Assembly: GCA_913061185.1 (NCBI GenBank)
Contig: CAJXTI010000023.1
Coordinates: 1 to 50,210, forward strand
Direction of reading: 5' to 3'
Length of the DNA stretch: 50,210 nt
Source: an uncultured Oceanobacter sp.
Lineage (GTDB): Bacteria; Pseudomonadota; Gammaproteobacteria; Pseudomonadales; Oceanobacteraceae
A program made the position numbers and the translations under genes. The notes under the pieces were generated by a model. That model worked only from the letters and a program-made list of their open reading frames with translations. It was not told the DNA's origin and made no database searches. The first letter of the stretch is position 1. Each line of letters starts with the position of its first letter. Positions 8,872 through 16,445 of the stretch are shown in pieces.

Positions 8872-10005
8872 ATGTACTATAAGTCTTTACTCGCCGTTGC
8901 TATTACTCTGGCTGCCACTCAATCCGGCATCGCCCAGGCATCCGTTGCCGAAGCCCTTGAAGACGGCAAAATGCTGGCGGATTTCCGTCTGCGTTATGAA
9001 ACCAATGATACCGACGGCGGTACCAAAGCAGCCGAAGCCATTACTCTGCGCTCACGCCTTGGTTATGAAAGCGGTGTTTACAATGGCTTCAAGGTGTTGA
9101 TTGAAAACGAAATGGTGCATGCCTTTCAGGATGAATACGCCGCGCTGACACCAGGATTTGATCCGGTAGCCGACCCAACCGGTAACGAAATCAACCGTGC
9201 CCAGATCAGCTACGCCAAGGACGACTTCGCGGCCGTTGTTGGTCGTCAGCGTATCATTCTGGATAACGCTCGTTTTGTGGGTAACGTTGGCTGGCGCCAG
9301 AATGAACAAACCTACGATGCCGTCAAACTGGATTACAAAACCGGTGATCTATCCCTGACCTACGCTTACCTTGATCAAGTCAACGGTATCCTGTTTCAGG
9401 AAGTAGACGTTACTGACCACCTGCTGAACGTTTCCTACAAGGTATCTGACGCGGTGAAACTGACCGGTTTCGGTTACTTCCTCAAGAACGATGATACCGA
9501 TGCCAAAGACGACACCATCGGTGCCAGCATCAACGGCAAGGCCAGCAGCATCATGTACTCTGCTACCTACGCATCCCAGTCTACAGACAATAACGATGCC
9601 ACCTACATGGCGCTGGAACTGGGTACCGCAATCTCGGCTGCCAAAGTCTTTGTGGGTCATGAAATACTCGGCAGCGACGATGGTGCCTACGGTTTCCAAA
9701 CTTCATTAGCGACCAAGCACGCCTTTAACGGCTGGGCCGACAAGTTCTTGTCAACGCCTGCCTCTGGTCTGACCGATACCTATCTGAAAGCCGTTGGTAT
9801 GTTCAAGGGCTACAAATTGCTGGGTATGTACCATGAGTTTGGTGCCGATGACGGCGGCGCCGATTTGGGCTCTGAACTCGACCTGCTGGTTGCCAAAAAA
9901 GTGGGCAAAACCACCACCGTCGGCATCAAGTCTGCGATGTATAGCAAAGGCGACACCGGTGCAGATACTGACAAACTGTGGATCTGGGCCGAAACCAAGT
10001 TCTGA
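8872..10005 (+). CDS. Outer-membrane porin, alginate-export/Alginate_exp-like
   Basis: 377-residue beta-barrel protein with a Sec signal peptide cleaved after AQA near residue 23, alternating amphipathic strands and a C-terminal aromatic (ETKF). The opening LADFRLRYETND and the GRQRIILDNARFVGNVGWRQNEQTYD segment are typical of Alginate_exp-like porins. Placement directly after nrtABC, with a strong AAGGAGAA ribosome-binding site, suggests a nitrate/nitrite entry pore. The substrate is inference from context only. Confidence 0.8.
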   Translation: MYYKSLLAVAITLAATQSGIAQASVAEALEDGKMLADFRLRYETNDTDGGTKAAEAITLRSRLGYESGVYNGFKVLIENEMVHAFQDEYAALTPGFDPVADPTGNEINRAQISYAKDDFAAVVGRQRIILDNARFVGNVGWRQNEQTYDAVKLDYKTGDLSLTYAYLDQVNGILFQEVDVTDHLLNVSYKVSDAVKLTGFGYFLKNDDTDAKDDTIGASINGKASSIMYSATYASQSTDNNDATYMALELGTAISAAKVFVGHEILGSDDGAYGFQTSLATKHAFNGWADKFLSTPASGLTDTYLKAVGMFKGYKLLGMYHEFGADDGGADLGSELDLLVAKKVGKTTTVGIKSAMYSKGDTGADTDKLWIWAETKF

Positions 10006-10090
10006 TCACAGCTCATAACCTGCACCAATTCTTGGCTGCACACGAATAAAAATAACAAAGTGCAGCACAGGTCAGCAGGTCGGAGTAAAG

Positions 10091-10149
10091 CAGCCGCTCG
10101 ATTTATCGAGCGGCTGGGAGTTTCCCCACAATACTTGTGAGGAAACTCC
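10091..10149. terminator. Tandem stem-loops between convergent porin and kinase genes
   Basis: First stem: CAGCCGCTCGAT (10091-10102) with ATCGAGCGGCTG (10105-10116). Second: GGAGTTTCC (10117-10125) with GGAAACTCC (10141-10149), enclosing an inner CACAA-TAC-TTGTG hairpin. They sit between two converging genes and could act on both strands; neither has a clear T-run. Confidence 0.55.
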
Positions 10150-10158
10150 ATTCCAGCG

Positions 10159-11925
10159 TTACAGGCTCCCCGATCGAAACCACCACCACTGCAATAACAG
10201 CAATAGCACCAGCACACCGGTACTGACCTGCCAGAAGGATGTTGGCGCCCTTTCTATAAGCGGCTTGCGTTCATGACCCCGCAACAACTGCTCATTCGGT
10301 TTGTATAAATCGGCTTCAAATTCTGAAAAGCTGCCATAACGTTGGCTGGCCACCGGATGACAGGCTTTTTTCAAAGCCAGATCCAGCCATAGCGGTAAAT
10401 CCGGACGATGCTCTCGCAAGGAAGAATAATGCCAGTCGGTCGCCGATTTGGCGCCACGTCGATGCAGTAACGGGATGTTATAAGGCAACTCGCCAGACAG
10501 CATCTGATACAAGGTTACCGCCAATGAATACTGATCACTGGCCGTTGTCGCCAGGCCATCAAGCCAGTATTCCGGGGCCATGTATTGAATATCCCCTTCC
10601 GGTCGTTGCTCAATCACACCAGAGTTCAGCTCCGTCAGACCTTTTACCGCAACTGCGCCATAATCGATGATTTTGATCTGCTCATCCGGCTGCACCAGAA
10701 TATTTTCCGGCTTGATATCCCGATGCACCATGCCCCGCCGTTGCAAAGCCCTTAAACCGGCAATCACTGGTTTGATCATATTTCTTGCCGTGGCCAGATC
10801 CATCGCCGGGTGATCATAACTCCATTGCCGCAAGTCGACGCCCTCGAGCCATTCCGATACCAGGTAAACAAACTGGCTGTTCTCTTGCTGCGGCAGCATT
10901 TTCATCAGATTGGGATGATCGAGACGACAGCCAACCCATTGTTCACGGGCAAAGGATTCCAAGTATTGGTCATCATCTTCGAAGTTGATCGATGGAGCCT
11001 TGAGTACAAACAAATCTGCCGTAAAACGATCCCGAACCTGGTAAACGTGACTGCGGCTGTTGGCGTGTAATACCTTCAGTACTTCGTAACGATCCAGTTT
11101 CTGACCGGGTTCCAATACGGGAGGAATAACACGGGAACCGACTTCTCGGGTCAATTCGCCCAGTTCTTTTCGCGGCAGGCTGACAATCTGCACCACAACA
11201 CAGGTAAGGTTATCTTCGCTCTTGTTCGCCAGCGCTTGTTGTATCAGCCGCTGACACGCTTGCTCCAGTTGATATTGACTGGCCTCTGGTGGCAAAGCGG
11301 CAATCCAGTCACGTAATGCTTCGGTTGGCAAATGCCCATGGACACCATCCGAGGTGAGCAGCAACACATCACCCGCCTTCAGTTCTCGCTGCAAATAGTC
11401 CACTTCGAGGTGACTATCCATACCCAGCGCTCGGGACAAATAGCGTCCTCCTTGCTGCACATGATCCCGAGTAACCTGCTCCAGGGAACCATCAGAGTAA
11501 TGGTACAAACGACTGTCACCGACATGAAAAACATGTGCCGTTGATGACTTGACGATCACCCCGCTGAAGGTAGTCACCAGACCGTTATGGCGAGCCGATG
11601 CTTGCTGGCCATGATGGAACAGCCAGGCATTTAACGATGACATCACCTTGCTGACCGCACTTTTGACATCCCAACTTTCCGGTGTGCTGTAATAGTCCTG
11701 CAAAAAATGCGTCACACTGGTCACGCTGGCCTGCTGGGCATTGTCACTGCTGCTGACCCCATCGGCCAGGCAAATACCCACGCCCTTGTAACGGGTGACC
11801 GGCAAATCTGCCTGCCAGGCAGCAAAGGCATCCTGATTCTGCGGTTTGACGCCCTTGTCGGAACAACCACCAATACGCAAATCCAGCCGGTCAGATGGCG
11901 TTATCGCCGGTGTACTTGTCGGCAT
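10159..11925 (-). CDS. PP2C phosphatase-Ser/Thr kinase fusion with C-terminal membrane anchor
   Basis: 588 residues. About 1-245 form a PP2C phosphatase with metal-ligand motifs (CSDKGVKPQNQDAF, LADGVSSSDN, VGDSRLYHY, LLTSDGVHG, SEDNLTCV). About 265-545 form a Hanks-type kinase with HRDIKPENILV, a DYG in place of DFG and MAPEYWLDG. The last 25 residues form one membrane helix ending in WWWFRSGSL. The Gly-rich ATP loop is atypical (LHANSRSHVYQV), so nucleotide binding may be altered, although the VAIK-type lysine (FVLKAP) is kept. Similar fusions sit beside nitrate transporter and reductase genes in pseudomonads, suggesting reversible phosphorylation of the nitrate system; the target is unknown. 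The ribosome-binding site is AGAGGTGG. Confidence 0.88.
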   Translation of the reverse strand: MPTSTPAITPSDRLDLRIGGCSDKGVKPQNQDAFAAWQADLPVTRYKGVGICLADGVSSSDNAQQASVTSVTHFLQDYYSTPESWDVKSAVSKVMSSLNAWLFHHGQQASARHNGLVTTFSGVIVKSSTAHVFHVGDSRLYHYSDGSLEQVTRDHVQQGGRYLSRALGMDSHLEVDYLQRELKAGDVLLLTSDGVHGHLPTEALRDWIAALPPEASQYQLEQACQRLIQQALANKSEDNLTCVVVQIVSLPRKELGELTREVGSRVIPPVLEPGQKLDRYEVLKVLHANSRSHVYQVRDRFTADLFVLKAPSINFEDDDQYLESFAREQWVGCRLDHPNLMKMLPQQENSQFVYLVSEWLEGVDLRQWSYDHPAMDLATARNMIKPVIAGLRALQRRGMVHRDIKPENILVQPDEQIKIIDYGAVAVKGLTELNSGVIEQRPEGDIQYMAPEYWLDGLATTASDQYSLAVTLYQMLSGELPYNIPLLHRRGAKSATDWHYSSLREHRPDLPLWLDLALKKACHPVASQRYGSFSEFEADLYKPNEQLLRGHERKPLIERAPTSFWQVSTGVLVLLLLLQWWWFRSGSL

Positions 11926-11960
11926 CTACCACCTCTCATCTGCTAAATACATTGGAAAAC

Positions 11961-11991
11961 CAATAAAAAAGCACCCGGTAAACCGGGTGCT
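11961..11991 (-). terminator. Intrinsic terminator, second one after narK
   Basis: GCACCCGG (11971-11978) and CCGGGTGC (11983-11990) form an 8-bp stem around TAAA. Read leftwards, it runs into six T residues, so it separates narK from the PP2C/kinase gene. Confidence 0.8.
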
Positions 11992-12002
11992 TTCAGGATA
12001 AT

Positions 12003-12068
12003 AAAAAAGGGGGCTAACTGCTTCCGTCATCAGAAGGGGAGTTGAAGACGACAGAATAACAAGCCCCC
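12003..12068 (-). terminator. First terminator after narK
   Basis: On the minus strand GGGGGCT (12068-12062) pairs with AGCCCCC (12015-12009) and is followed by TTTTTT. The loop is long (46 bases). Together with the hairpin at 11961-11991 it gives a double stop for narK. Confidence 0.6.
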
Positions 12069-12085
12069 AAAATCGAATGCCAGAA

Positions 12086-13552
12086 TCAATTCACACTGAT
12101 CATTTCAACCGTGCCATCTTCGTTCACTTCTGTCATATGGCCTTTGGGTTCTTTCATCGCTAACAGTGCGATAAAACCAATCACTGCAGTACCTGCGATA
12201 ACCAAGAAGAAGGTCGAGTATTCAACCAGAGACAATACCGTCAGATAGGTAACCGCACCGACGTTGCCATACGCACCGGTCATACCGGCAATCTGACCGG
12301 TCAAACGGCGTTTGATCAGTGGCACCACAGCAAATACCGCCCCTTCACCCGACTGCACAAAGAAAGAGCACACCATCGCAGCCACCACTGCCAGCCATAC
12401 TGGCCACTCGCTATCCACCATACCCATCACCAGATAACCCACCGCCAGACCAGCAGTCAGAATCAGCAGTGTTGGCTTGCGTCCGAACTTGTCTGACAAC
12501 CAGCCGCCACCAGGGCGCGACATCAGGTTCATAAAGGCATAGGCAGACGCCACCATACCCGCCACCACAGGAGACAGGTCAAAGGTTTCAGCAAAGAACA
12601 AAGGCAACATGGACACGACAGCCAGTTCGGAACCAAAGGTCGCGAAGTAAAGAATGTTAAGTACTGCCACCTGCTTGAACTCGTAGCGGTGCAGTTCAGG
12701 CACTTCTTCAGTAAACACGGTTTTGTTCACTTTCCAGACGTGTGATACCTCATATATATACAGTAGAACCAGGCCGACATAGCACAACAGCACCGTGGTT
12801 TCTGACAGCATGCTCACACCGGCTGGCGACAGCTTCCAGGCCAGTAAAGCCATCGCGGCATACATTGGAATTTTCATAATCAGCAACAAAAAGAAATCGC
12901 CCTTGCTGGTGACTTCCATTGCTCCCATATGCTTGGGCTTGAAATAGGTAGAGCCTTTAGGGGTATCCGTAACGTTTTGGTAATAGACAAAACTGAACAG
13001 CAAGCTCATCAGGCCAGTCAGGCCAATCGCATAACGCCAGCCATCGTCACCACCAAACCACAAGGCGATCACCGGTAAACAAAAGGCAGCAGCAGCAGAA
13101 CCGAAGTTACCCCAACCACCATAAATACCTTCTGCCGTACCCAATTCATTAGCCGGGAACCACTCACTGACGATACGAATACCAATAACAAAACCGGCAC
13201 CGATAAAGCCCATCAAAAAACGGGCAATGGCCGCCTGGGCAAAATCATCCGCCATGGCGAACATAAAGCAGGGAATCGAACAGACCGCGAGCAAGGCCGA
13301 ATATACAATACGAGGACCAAAACGATCGGTCAGCATACCGATAATAACCCGTGCCGGAATGGTCAGTGCCACGTTAAGAATCAATAACGTCTTGATTTCA
13401 GATGGCTGCAAACCCAGGCTGGCCGCCATAGCCTGCAACATGGGGGCATGGTTAAACCACACCAGAAAAGTGATGAAAAATGCCATCCAGCTGAGATGGA
13501 GGACTTTCATCTTGCCGGTAAACGACACCAGATTAAAACGTTCAGCGCTCAT
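12086..13552 (-). CDS. narK: NarK/NasA-type nitrate/nitrite MFS transporter
   Basis: 488-residue major facilitator protein with 12 predicted membrane helices. Both nitrate-signature glycine motifs are present (GGWGNFGSAAAAF near residue 145 and GAYGNVGAVTYL near 430), along with the typical opening KMKVLHLSWMAFFITFLVWFNHAPM. It imports nitrate, probably by proton symport, or exchanges nitrate and nitrite. It gives this island a second uptake route beside NrtABC. A sigma-54 element about 300 bp upstream implies nitrogen-limitation control and a long untranslated leader; no attenuator was found in that leader. Confidence 0.93.
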   Translation of the reverse strand: MSAERFNLVSFTGKMKVLHLSWMAFFITFLVWFNHAPMLQAMAASLGLQPSEIKTLLILNVALTIPARVIIGMLTDRFGPRIVYSALLAVCSIPCFMFAMADDFAQAAIARFLMGFIGAGFVIGIRIVSEWFPANELGTAEGIYGGWGNFGSAAAAFCLPVIALWFGGDDGWRYAIGLTGLMSLLFSFVYYQNVTDTPKGSTYFKPKHMGAMEVTSKGDFFLLLIMKIPMYAAMALLAWKLSPAGVSMLSETTVLLCYVGLVLLYIYEVSHVWKVNKTVFTEEVPELHRYEFKQVAVLNILYFATFGSELAVVSMLPLFFAETFDLSPVVAGMVASAYAFMNLMSRPGGGWLSDKFGRKPTLLILTAGLAVGYLVMGMVDSEWPVWLAVVAAMVCSFFVQSGEGAVFAVVPLIKRRLTGQIAGMTGAYGNVGAVTYLTVLSLVEYSTFFLVIAGTAVIGFIALLAMKEPKGHMTEVNEDGTVEMISVN

Positions 13553-13850
13553 AACATGCTCTCTGATTCATAGTAAATACAGTCGCTCACGCTCCACCCA
13601 CCCGGTTTTAACCAGGATAACCAGGGATATACAACGAATTCAAAAAGACATGGATACAAGCAGAGGGGCTGTGGCGCAAAATATGCGAAAGAACAGGTAC
13701 AAGATGTACCAATACTGCAGCAACGGCAACGACACATCAGGCGATCAATACGCCAAGCTGTCGATTAACTCTCTGACCAGATTTTTTGAATGCGCCGTTG
13801 CGTGAGTGCCAGGCAGCAACACTGCTAACCTGACGGATGGCAAAGTTAAA

Positions 13851-13866
13851 GCAGAAATAGTGCCAA
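13851..13866 (-). promoter_or_regulatory. Sigma-54 promoter for narK
   Basis: Minus-strand TTGGCACTATTTCTGC has a perfect TGGCAC at -24, N10 spacing between GG and GC, and CTGC at -12. Transcription would start near 13839 and give a leader of about 287 nt before narK. Confidence 0.7.
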
Positions 13867-13922
13867 CTATTAAAGCTGGTTAAAATAATTAGGTTCGATT
13901 TCGGTGCAAGAATCAACAAAAG

Positions 13923-13937
13923 GCCCAATAAATGGGC
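13923..13937 (-). promoter_or_regulatory. NtrC-like dyad upstream of narK
   Basis: GCCCA-ATAAA-TGGGC is a perfect inverted repeat with the GC-N11-GC spacing of NtrC sites, centred about 91 bp upstream of the predicted narK start. It matches 6 of 10 core positions, so the call is tentative. Confidence 0.4.
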
Positions 13938-14032
13938 ATTGCCTCATCAATTTGGCGGCACCTGCGTCTCGTTTCCTGGTGACAAAACGGCGTAAACCGC
14001 CCCCCGACACCGTGAAATCATCAACCCATATC

Positions 14033-14047
14033 GCACCAAATTCAGGC
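14033..14047 (+). promoter_or_regulatory. Partial NtrC-like site between narK and flavoprotein
   Basis: GCACC-AAATT-CAGGC keeps one perfect half-site and the GC-N11-GC spacing. It lies about 176 bp upstream of the flavoprotein start site and about 200 bp upstream of the narK one, so it could serve both divergent promoters. Confidence 0.3.
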
Positions 14048-14189
14048 AAAAAACAAACCAACAGTTCCAATAGTGTGCAAAAAGAAACAGGGTTACAACC
14101 CAGAAGCAAACGCCTGTTTTCCGCTGTCTGGCAGTACAAATCAGACATCCACAGGCCGATGGATCCGTCATTCCGTCATTACAGACACA

Positions 14190-14205
14190 TGGCATGAAAC
14201 CTGCT
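14190..14205 (+). promoter_or_regulatory. Sigma-54 promoter for the flavoprotein gene
   Basis: TGGCATGAAACCTGCT differs from the consensus TGGCACG-N4-TTGCT at two positions and has exact GG-N10-GC spacing. It closely resembles the amtB element (TGGTATGAATCCTGCT). The predicted start is near 14216, just ahead of the leader hairpin and terminator. Confidence 0.75.
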
Positions 14206-14240
14206 TAGATGATTACTACGTCGACGCCGCAGGTAACACC

Positions 14241-14266
14241 TGGCTGATCAAAGTGGATCACGGCCA
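14241..14266 (+). promoter_or_regulatory. ANTAR-type leader hairpin of the flavoprotein gene
   Basis: TGATC (14245-14249), hexaloop AAAGTG (14250-14255), GATCA (14256-14260), extended by TGGC and GCCA across a 2-base bulge. The loop has A at position 1 and G at 4, the features recognised by ANTAR antiterminators. A palindromic CAGGT-AAC-ACCTG stem (14230-14242) directly upstream could be its partner hairpin but does not form a hexaloop. Confidence 0.6.
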
Positions 14267-14301
14267 CCAAGTACTCCATCGACACACACATTCCCGATAG
14301 C

Positions 14302-14338
14302 AAAGGCGCTCCCAGGTTGACTGGTGAGCGCCTTTTTT
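14302..14338 (+). terminator. Intrinsic attenuator before the flavoprotein gene
   Basis: AGGCGCTC-CCAG pairs with CTGG-T-GAGCGCCT around GTTGA, followed by seven T residues ending at 14339. It ends 17 bp before the flavoprotein ATG, so transcription must pass through it. It shares AGCAAAGGCGCT with the nrtA attenuator. Confidence 0.85.
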
Positions 14339-14355
14339 TATGCGAAAAAAATGAT

Positions 14356-15663
14356 ATGAACAGCAACAGTCTAGTCGTCATTGGTAACGGTATGGCCTCC
14401 AACCGGGTACTGGAAGAACTGGGTAAAGACCATCCATTCGATGCCATTCATGTACTGAGTGACGAGCATCTTTCCCATTACAACCGCATTATGCTGTCAC
14501 CACTATTGGCCGACGAAACCACACTGGATGCGATTACCCCACACGATGCCGACTGGTATCAACAGCGCCGCATTACAGTGCACCTGAATACCTCGGTGGC
14601 TCGCATCGATACCCGACAAAAAATCGTCGTGGCAGGCAATAACGAGCCGTTCAGCTACCACGCTTTGTTGATCGCCACTGGCTCCCGCTCCGCCATCCCT
14701 GCCATGCCGGGTACCGATAATGGCACCTTGCCAGACAACGTACTGGGGTTTCGTACCATGTCCGATGTCGATGCCATGCTGGCGGCACTGCCGACCCTCA
14801 AGCACGCCACCGTGATTGGTGCCGGACTGCTCGGAGTTGAAGCGGCTGTCGGCCTCAAAGCCCAGGGAGTAGATGTCACGCTGATGCACCGCAACCCGAT
14901 CTTGATGAACCGTCAGCTGGATGCCACCGCTTCCGGTATTTTGCAACGCGAGCTGGAACAACGCGGTATCGACGTCCGCACCGGTGTATCACCACAAGGA
15001 TTGAACCTGACGGGCAACAGCGCCACAGCCGTTCAATACCGCTTGCGCGGCGAACCAGCAGAAGCAGCAGTTAAAACCCTGAACACCGACCTGGTGGTCT
15101 TTGCCACCGGTATTCTTCCTAACCGCGAACTCGCCAGTGCTGCGGGTATAGAAACCCAGCGCGGGATCTGCGTTAACGAACGTATGGAAGCTTCGGCAGA
15201 GGATGTCTACTCACTGGGAGAATGCTGCGAATTTGAAGGATTGACATACGGCCTGGTTGCCCCGATCTGGGAGCAGGCCAAAGTAGTGGCTGCGGGTCTC
15301 TTGTCCATCAATGACCCATCAAGAAAAAGCCAGTTATCAGGCTATGCCGAACAGGAACATCTGACCAAACTCAAGGTGTCCGGCGTCGATATTCACAGCA
15401 TGGGACAATTTGAACCGTCCGATAACGACCAGATTATCCAGCTTCAGGATCTGAAATCCGGGATCTATAAAAAACTGGTTATTCGTGAGCAACAGGTTGT
15501 CGGGGTACTGTGTGTGGGTGACGTACTGGACTCCAGCTGGTACTTCGACCTGCTCAGTCATAATGCTGACATCAGCGCCATTCGCACCAATCTGATTTTT
15601 GGCAAAGGTTATTGTGAAGACGACACCAGTAAAGCAGGAACCCAAGAAGACAACGCTGCCTGA
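14356..15663 (+). CDS. NirB/NasB-like FAD/NAD(P) oxidoreductase
   Basis: 435-residue flavoprotein resembling the N-terminal half of assimilatory nitrite reductase NirB and the NasB electron-transfer protein. The FAD motif VVIGNGMASNRVLEEL is at the N-terminus; NAD motif ATVIGAGLLGVEAAVGL lies near residue 155; LVVFATGILPN and EDVYSLGECCEF complete the fold. It lacks the siroheme and [4Fe-4S] domains of full NirB and the BFD-like iron-sulfur domain. It probably passes NAD(P)H electrons to an assimilatory nitrate reductase encoded elsewhere. The frame opens at 14317, but that lies inside the terminator, so the ATG at 14356 is preferred. It appears to be a single-gene transcript. Confidence 0.85.
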   Translation: MNSNSLVVIGNGMASNRVLEELGKDHPFDAIHVLSDEHLSHYNRIMLSPLLADETTLDAITPHDADWYQQRRITVHLNTSVARIDTRQKIVVAGNNEPFSYHALLIATGSRSAIPAMPGTDNGTLPDNVLGFRTMSDVDAMLAALPTLKHATVIGAGLLGVEAAVGLKAQGVDVTLMHRNPILMNRQLDATASGILQRELEQRGIDVRTGVSPQGLNLTGNSATAVQYRLRGEPAEAAVKTLNTDLVVFATGILPNRELASAAGIETQRGICVNERMEASAEDVYSLGECCEFEGLTYGLVAPIWEQAKVVAAGLLSINDPSRKSQLSGYAEQEHLTKLKVSGVDIHSMGQFEPSDNDQIIQLQDLKSGIYKKLVIREQQVVGVLCVGDVLDSSWYFDLLSHNADISAIRTNLIFGKGYCEDDTSKAGTQEDNAA

Positions 15664-15697
15664 TATAGCTGAGGTGCGACAGGATGACAGCGGAGAA

Positions 15698-15732
15698 GCA
15701 AGATACCAAACAAAAATGTCCTGGTATCTTGC
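15698..15732 (+). terminator. Stem-loop after the flavoprotein gene
   Basis: Perfect 11-bp inverted repeat, GCAAGATACCA (15698-15708) and TGGTATCTTGC (15722-15732), with a 13-base loop between the two convergent genes. It lacks a T-run. Confidence 0.5.
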
Positions 15733-15789
15733 TGAACACTGAACACCCACCGAAGTAAAATCAGCATGCGGACAGATTTTTTCCGCCTG

Positions 15790-16008
15790 CTAAACCCTGA
15801 GCAGTGCCTTAACCAGCCGTTCCGACAGCTGATCTTCGGTAAACTGTGGTTCATTGGGTGGGTACAAGGAATCTTCCACCAACTCGAAACCGTTATCCCG
15901 AGCCAATGCAAACAGCTCTTTCATCTTCAGGCACGCTTTCAACTGCGCAGCCAGCTCTGCATCCTGACGTGCTTTTTCCGCGAAGGCTTTAACCACAGCA
16001 ACAGACAT
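15790..16008 (-). CDS. Nif11-domain small protein
   Basis: 72 residues beginning MSVAVVKAFAEKARQDAELA and ALARDNGFELVEDSL: the Nif11 pattern (MS..v..F..K...D..L...L......l..lA...GFe). Nif11 domains occur as leader regions of peptide natural-product precursors and as short proteins in nitrogen-fixing bacteria. Here the tail (YPPNEPQFTEDQLSERLVKA) has no Gly-Gly cleavage site and no run of Cys, Ser or Thr. No lanthipeptide, radical-SAM or export gene is nearby, so it is more likely a stand-alone Nif11 protein than a precursor. The ribosome-binding site is AGGAAG. A sigma-54 promoter directly upstream links it to nitrogen regulation. Confidence 0.75.
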   Translation of the reverse strand: MSVAVVKAFAEKARQDAELAAQLKACLKMKELFALARDNGFELVEDSLYPPNEPQFTEDQLSERLVKALLRV

Positions 16009-16051
16009 TTGTTTACTTCCTATTCGATTTAGTTAATGACTATTACCCATC

Positions 16052-16066
16052 GCAAATATCGAACCA
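16052..16066 (-). promoter_or_regulatory. Sigma-54 promoter for the Nif11 gene
   Basis: Minus-strand TGGTTCGATATTTGC has TGG at -24 and a perfect TTGC at -12 with N10 spacing. The predicted start is near 16040, 32 bp before the Nif11 ATG. Confidence 0.6.
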
Positions 16067-16445
16067 GCTCTCACCTCGTCATCAAACGCTGCACGGAAAA
16101 TAAAATACCCATAAAAATCAAATACTTATAATTAAAAAATAAAAACATGACCAACCAAAATTCAAGAGCTGCCTGTTACTACTCCCACGTTGGCACAAAC
16201 ATTTTGTAGCCTTTACGACAAACATGACACGGCACTATCGGGCCAAACAGGCCAAACCATCGACGCAATAACAAGGTAACAAAAAATGTCGTAACAACGA
16301 CAACGACGCTGAAAAATACCGAAAACAACGATGGAAAAAGGTTGAGAAAAAGCTTGGGGAAAAGACGCTTGCTGGGATAAATAGCCCAGGAGAAAACCAG
16401 CAGCCAAAAAGGACAGAAACGCGATGTTTCTGCCCCGGCAACCAA
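16067..16445. other. AT-rich intergenic region upstream of the Nif11 gene
   Basis: No credible gene. A strongly AT-rich tract (about 16095-16150) contains an IHF-type sequence, and an imperfect inverted repeat GGC-ACAAA/TTTGT-GCC spans 16192-16211, about 160 bp upstream of the predicted Nif11 start. The rest, up to the porin stop, shows nothing recognisable. Confidence 0.5.
16116..16128 (+). promoter_or_regulatory. IHF-type binding site
   Basis: AATCAAATACTTA matches WATCAA-N4-TTR exactly. It lies about 75-90 bp upstream of the predicted Nif11 transcription start, where DNA bending usually assists sigma-54 activation. In an AT-rich tract, chance matches are possible. Confidence 0.45.

Noticed and set aside
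13560..13850. Intrinsic attenuator in the narK leader
   Set aside because: No GC-rich stem followed by a T-run was found on the minus strand.
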